Assembly: GCA_024236015.1 (NCBI GenBank)
Contig: JACKLK010000009.1
Span: 124,001 to 188,000 of the forward strand
Source: Rhodoferax sp.
Lineage (GTDB): Bacteria; Pseudomonadota; Gammaproteobacteria; Burkholderiales; Burkholderiaceae_C
Direction: 5' to 3'
Length of the DNA stretch: 64,000 bases
The notes beneath the pieces were generated by a model. It saw only the letters and a list, made by a program, of their open reading frames with translations. It did no database searches and was not told the DNA's origin. The first letter of the stretch is position 1, and each line of letters begins with the position of its first letter. Below, piece after piece: positions 61,112 to 64,000 of this stretch. The position numbers and the translations under genes are program-made.

Positions 61112-62021
61112 CCGGGCCCGTGTCGGGCTGGATGCGGGCCGCGATCGCCGCCGTCAGCAGGGACAGGAACACCTCCAGTGTCGAATAAGCCGGCGCAGCC
61201 TTGGCGCCGATGACACGGTACGAGCTCTCGATCCGGGGTTCGAGCGGCCGCACGCAGATCTGCCCCTGCACGTCACTCGCCACCAGCGGGTCGACGATCG
61301 CGATACCGATGCCGCGCGCGGCAAGATGGCAACAATTGGCCAGCGACGCCTCGACCGGGCTGCGCAGCCGGATACCCAGCCCCGTGATCTCCCGCTCCAG
61401 CGCCAGGCGCATCGGCGACGTGCGCCCGGGCAGGATGATGCGCTCGTCCTGGAGCTCAGACAAGGCGATCGTGCCGCGACCGGCGAGCCGGTGTTGCAGC
61501 GGCAGCGCCAGCACGGCGCTGGCGGCGATGATCTGCCAGTCGACCACGCCCTCGTGCGCATGCTCGCCGCAGATCAGGCCGATGTCGTATTGGCGCAGCG
61601 TGACCAGGTCGATCACCCGTTCCGTGCTCTCGGTGTCGAACACCACGGTCAAGGCGGGGAACTGCTCGGTCAGACGGGGCAACACCTCGTTCACGCACAC
61701 GCCGTTGAGCGAGCTGACCGTGCCGATGCGCAGCACGCCTTCGCTCAACGCCCGGATGTCCTGCGCCACGCGCAGGATGTGGTCGAGTCCGACATAGACA
61801 CGCTCGACTTCCCGAAACAACATGTTCGCCGCCTTGCGCGGCACCAGGCGCCCCCCGGCGCGGTCGAACAGCGGGAACCCCAGCTCGTATTCGAGATCGC
61901 GCAGCAACCGGCTGACGGCCGGCTGGGTGACATGCATGTAGGAGGCGGCCGAGCTGACCGACCCGGTCACCATGATGGCGCGGAAGGCATCGACCTGGCG
62001 CGACTGGATGCGGCGGCTCAT
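61068..62021 (-). CDS. LysR family transcriptional regulator
   Basis: A 317-residue LysR protein. The HTH covers residues 5-62 (VDAFRAIMVTGSVSSAASYMHVTQPAVSRLLRDLE), with the effector domain after it. ATG 62021 gives the normal N-terminus; an ATG at 62069 would add 16 residues in the promoter region. The C-terminal 15 or so residues are encoded over the 3' end of the decayed EamA gene and are low-complexity, so the stop may have moved. It diverges from an Opp-type binding protein gene and probably controls it. Confidence 0.9.
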   Translation of the reverse strand: MSRRIQSRQVDAFRAIMVTGSVSSAASYMHVTQPAVSRLLRDLEYELGFPLFDRAGGRLVPRKAANMLFREVERVYVGLDHILRVAQDIRALSEGVLRIGTVSSLNGVCVNEVLPRLTEQFPALTVVFDTESTERVIDLVTLRQYDIGLICGEHAHEGVVDWQIIAASAVLALPLQHRLAGRGTIALSELQDERIILPGRTSPMRLALEREITGLGIRLRSPVEASLANCCHLAARGIGIAIVDPLVASDVQGQICVRPLEPRIESSYRVIGAKAAPAYSTLEVFLSLLTAAIAARIQPDTGPVNAPAPASGRRRQP

Positions 62022-62030
62022 GCGCGACAC

Positions 62031-62067
62031 GGTATCACATTCAGTTATCGACGATTGCGTGAATACC
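62031..62067. promoter_or_regulatory. Possible LysR binding site
   Basis: GGTAT (62031-62035) pairs with ATACC (62063-62067), and a nested ATTCA (62039-62043) pairs with TGAAT (62060-62064), in the LysR/binding-protein intergenic region about 80 bases before the latter. Nested T-rich dyads of this kind are typical of LysR targets, though spacing is longer than the usual 15-bp core. Confidence 0.4.
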
Positions 62068-62146
62068 ATTTGCGCTGATGTCCATCCGATGCGACTATGC
62101 CCGGCAGATCGTCACAGGACGGTCCTGGAAACTCAGGAGACACACC

Positions 62147-63697
62147 ATGCAGATGAAGTCAATGGTCAGTGGCGCCTTGGCCCTGGCGTGCCTGGCGCCG
62201 GCCGCGATGGCGCAGACCCTCAAGATCGGCCTGGCCGCATCACCGACCTCGGTCGATCCCCAGTTCTACGTTATCGGCTCCAACAGCGCGCTGGCACGCA
62301 ACGTGTTCGACGGCCTGGTCAACCAAGACGACCGGCAGCAGATCCGACCGGCCCTGGCGAAGAGCTGGAAAGCCGTCGACGACAAGACCTGGGAGTTCCA
62401 GTTGCGCGAAGGCGTGACGTTCCACGACGGCTCGGCACTCGATCCGCAGGACGTGATCGCCAGCCTGGCCCGGGTCAAGCTTGCCGCGACGAACAGCCCC
62501 AGTTCGTTCGTCGCCTACGTCAAGGGCATCGAATCGGTCACCGCTGCGGGCCCGATGACCGTGCGCATCAAGACCGAAGCGCCGATGCCGTTGCTGCCCA
62601 ACGACATGTCCCGCATCGCGATCCTGCCCTCCGAGCACGGTCAGACCCCGACCGCGACGCTGAACGCGGGCACCGGCGTGATCGGCACCGGCCCCTACCG
62701 CTTCAGCGCCTGGACGCCAGGCAACGAGATCAAGCTCGCGCGCTTCGACAAGTACTGGGGCAACGCGCCGCCATGGAGCGATGTCACCATGCGCGTCTTC
62801 ACCGACGCCAATGCGCGCGTCGCCGCGCTGCTCGCCGGTGACGTGGACGTGATCGAGGCGGTGCCCAGTTCCAGCGTGCAGACGCTGAAGAAGAATCCGG
62901 CAATCAACGTGGTCTCGCTGGAGAGCAACCGGGTGATGTACCTGCACATGGACCAGGATCGCGAGGTGTCCCCGTTCGCCGCCGGGCCCGATGGCAAGAA
63001 CCCGCTGCGCAACGCCAAGGTCCGCAAGGCCATCTCGATGGCGATCGCCCGCGAAGCCATCGTGCAACGAGTCATGGAGGGCCTGGGCGTGCCAGCCGGG
63101 CAACTGGTGCCCAAGGGGTACTTCGGCTTCGTGCCAGACCTGCCGGTCGAACCCTACAACCCGGAGAAGGCCAAGGCGCTGCTGGCCGAGGCCGGTTACC
63201 CGAACGGCTTCACGCTGACCTTCCACGCGTCGAACGACCGATATCCGAACGACAGCCTGGTGGCGCAGGCGATCGGCCAGATGCTGACGCGCATCGGCAT
63301 CAAGACCTCGATCGTGACCCTGCCAGCCAGCGTCTACTTCTCACGTGCCTCCAAGCTCGAGTTCAGCTTCATCATGGGCGGCGCAGCCGTCGAGACCGGC
63401 GAGGCGTCCGGCGTGCTCGGGCCCCTGCTCGAGACGCACAGCCCGACGTCCGGCCAGGGCAATCGCGGACGGTATTCGTCCAAGGCCTTCGACGAAGCCC
63501 TGCAGTCGGCGCGCGCGACGGTCGACGCCGACGCACGCCAGAACCTGCTGCAGAAGGCCTCGCGCATCGCGATGACGGACCTGGGCGTGATCCCGGTGTT
63601 CTACCTGGCCAACACCTGGGCCGTGCGCAGCGGTTTGCGGATCGACGGCCGCACCGACGGCTACACCCTGGCCCAGGACGTACGGCCCGCGAAATGA
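62147..63697 (+). CDS. ABC transporter substrate-binding protein, peptide/Opp type
   Basis: A 516-residue cluster-C receptor of the DppA/OppA family. The signal peptide ends at AMAQT (near residue 24). LKIGLAASPTSVDPQFY, WEFQLREGVTFHDGSALDPQDV and GTGPYRFSAWTPGNEIKLAR are the standard order of motifs. CAGGAGA precedes the ATG at 62147; ATG 62153 is an alternative. Ligands in this family include peptides, opines, nickel and sugars. A nucleoside hydrolase gene follows, suggesting a nucleoside or similar glycosidic ligand. Permease and ATPase genes may lie beyond the window. Confidence 0.92.
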   Translation: MQMKSMVSGALALACLAPAAMAQTLKIGLAASPTSVDPQFYVIGSNSALARNVFDGLVNQDDRQQIRPALAKSWKAVDDKTWEFQLREGVTFHDGSALDPQDVIASLARVKLAATNSPSSFVAYVKGIESVTAAGPMTVRIKTEAPMPLLPNDMSRIAILPSEHGQTPTATLNAGTGVIGTGPYRFSAWTPGNEIKLARFDKYWGNAPPWSDVTMRVFTDANARVAALLAGDVDVIEAVPSSSVQTLKKNPAINVVSLESNRVMYLHMDQDREVSPFAAGPDGKNPLRNAKVRKAISMAIAREAIVQRVMEGLGVPAGQLVPKGYFGFVPDLPVEPYNPEKAKALLAEAGYPNGFTLTFHASNDRYPNDSLVAQAIGQMLTRIGIKTSIVTLPASVYFSRASKLEFSFIMGGAAVETGEASGVLGPLLETHSPTSGQGNRGRYSSKAFDEALQSARATVDADARQNLLQKASRIAMTDLGVIPVFYLANTWAVRSGLRIDGRTDGYTLAQDVRPAK

Positions 63698-63758
63698 TGC
63701 ACGGACAGCGCAACGGCACGCAGGCCGACCGCAGCAGTGCCGCTCACCGGGGACGACC

Positions 63759-64000
63759 ATGACCACGCAGCCGTTGCCCATCATCATCGACTGCGACCCC
63801 GGTGTCGACGACAGCATCGGCATCCTGCTGGCGCTCGGTTCGCCCGAACTCGAGGTCCGCGCGGTCACCACGGTCAACGGAAACGTGCCGGTGGCCACCG
63901 GCACGTCGAATGCGCTCAGGATCCTGGAACTGGCGGGGCGCAGCGACATCGGCGTGTATCGCGGCTGCGACCGCGCCTTGCTGAACAAGCCGCTGGCCGG
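63759..64000 (+). CDS. Inosine/uridine-preferring nucleoside hydrolase (N-terminal part)
   Basis: The gene begins with ATG at 63759 after GGGGACGA and runs off the window end; 80 residues are visible. IIIDCDPGVDDSIGILLAL is the calcium-binding DxDPGxDD signature of nucleoside hydrolases, and TTVNGNVPVATGTSNALRILELAG continues the family pattern. The enzyme splits N-ribosides to ribose and base. It lies 61 bases after the Opp-type receptor on the same strand and is probably its operon partner. Confidence 0.92.
   Translation, partial: MTTQPLPIIIDCDPGVDDSIGILLALGSPELEVRAVTTVNGNVPVATGTSNALRILELAGRSDIGVYRGCDRALLNKPLA

Overview
The window is high-GC, densely coded bacterial chromosome. Gene content points to a betaproteobacterium of the order Burkholderiales, of the metabolically versatile soil type (Alcaligenaceae or Comamonadaceae-like; the family cannot be fixed from sequence reading alone). 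The main reasons are the DUF3348 / DUF802 / OmpA / DUF2894 gene set, an orphan Bug-type (tripartite tricarboxylate) binding protein, TAXI and DctPQM TRAP transporters, a tandem glycine riboswitch on gcvTHP, and many LysR, MarR and TetR-controlled aromatic-acid modules. I see no tRNA, rRNA, CRISPR array, insertion sequence or prophage.

Layout. 1-4.2 kb: end of aroE, then a TAXI-type TRAP transporter (binding protein plus fused permease) and a glutathione transferase. 4.2-10.3 kb: a minus-strand TetR / Gfo-Idh / AroQ / AroE-like operon divergent from a DctPQM TRAP transporter, with a 20-bp palindrome between them; this looks like uptake and use of a quinate- or shikimate-like compound. 10.3-14.9 kb: a 7TM-DISM diguanylate cyclase, a DapA-family aldolase, the ribosome-rescue hydrolase ArfB and a DUF3095 protein with nucleotide-cyclase-like motifs. 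15.0-22.5 kb: an eight-gene, tightly overlapping operon for an ABC importer (binding protein and two permeases, no ATPase), a PLP enzyme, an enolase-superfamily enzyme, two unknown proteins and an aspartoacylase-like deacylase. 22.6-30.9 kb: a glutathione transferase, a CopD-like membrane protein, the glycine cleavage operon gcvTHP with its riboswitch, an intergenic region with a 26-bp inverted repeat, and ETF:ubiquinone oxidoreductase.

31-36.6 kb: an SDR and thioesterase pair, an AhpD-like protein, a class II aldolase homologue lacking key residues, a PAS-LuxR regulator, and a 3-oxoacid CoA-transferase pair (scoAB) preceded by a perfect 11+11 bp dyad. 36.7-46.2 kb: gentisate-type dioxygenase, fumarylpyruvate hydrolase, FMN reductase, a complete branched-chain-type ABC importer, two VOC proteins and an alpha/beta hydrolase, all on the plus strand, with a divergent LysR. 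46.3-52.6 kb: a phthalate-like module (MarR, dihydrodiol dehydrogenase, oxygenase reductase, divergent from Rieske oxygenase, Bug-type binding protein and 4,5-dihydroxyphthalate decarboxylase homologue) with a MarR-type palindrome in the divergent promoter.

52.6-60.5 kb: a HEAT-repeat DNA alkylation repair protein, a CPA1 antiporter with an RCK-like tail, and a four-gene cluster (DUF3348, DUF802, OmpA/MotB-like, DUF2894) encoding what looks like a ZorAB/MotAB-type ion-driven motor with a very long coiled-coil tail. This last cluster is the best candidate for an undescribed system. 60.5-64 kb: a decayed EamA transporter, a LysR regulator, an Opp-type binding protein and the start of a nucleoside hydrolase.

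Six different solute-binding proteins of five transporter classes, each beside catabolic enzymes and a local regulator, make the window a series of small uptake-and-degrade modules interspersed with a few core genes (gcvTHP, ETF-QO, arfB, the motor cluster).
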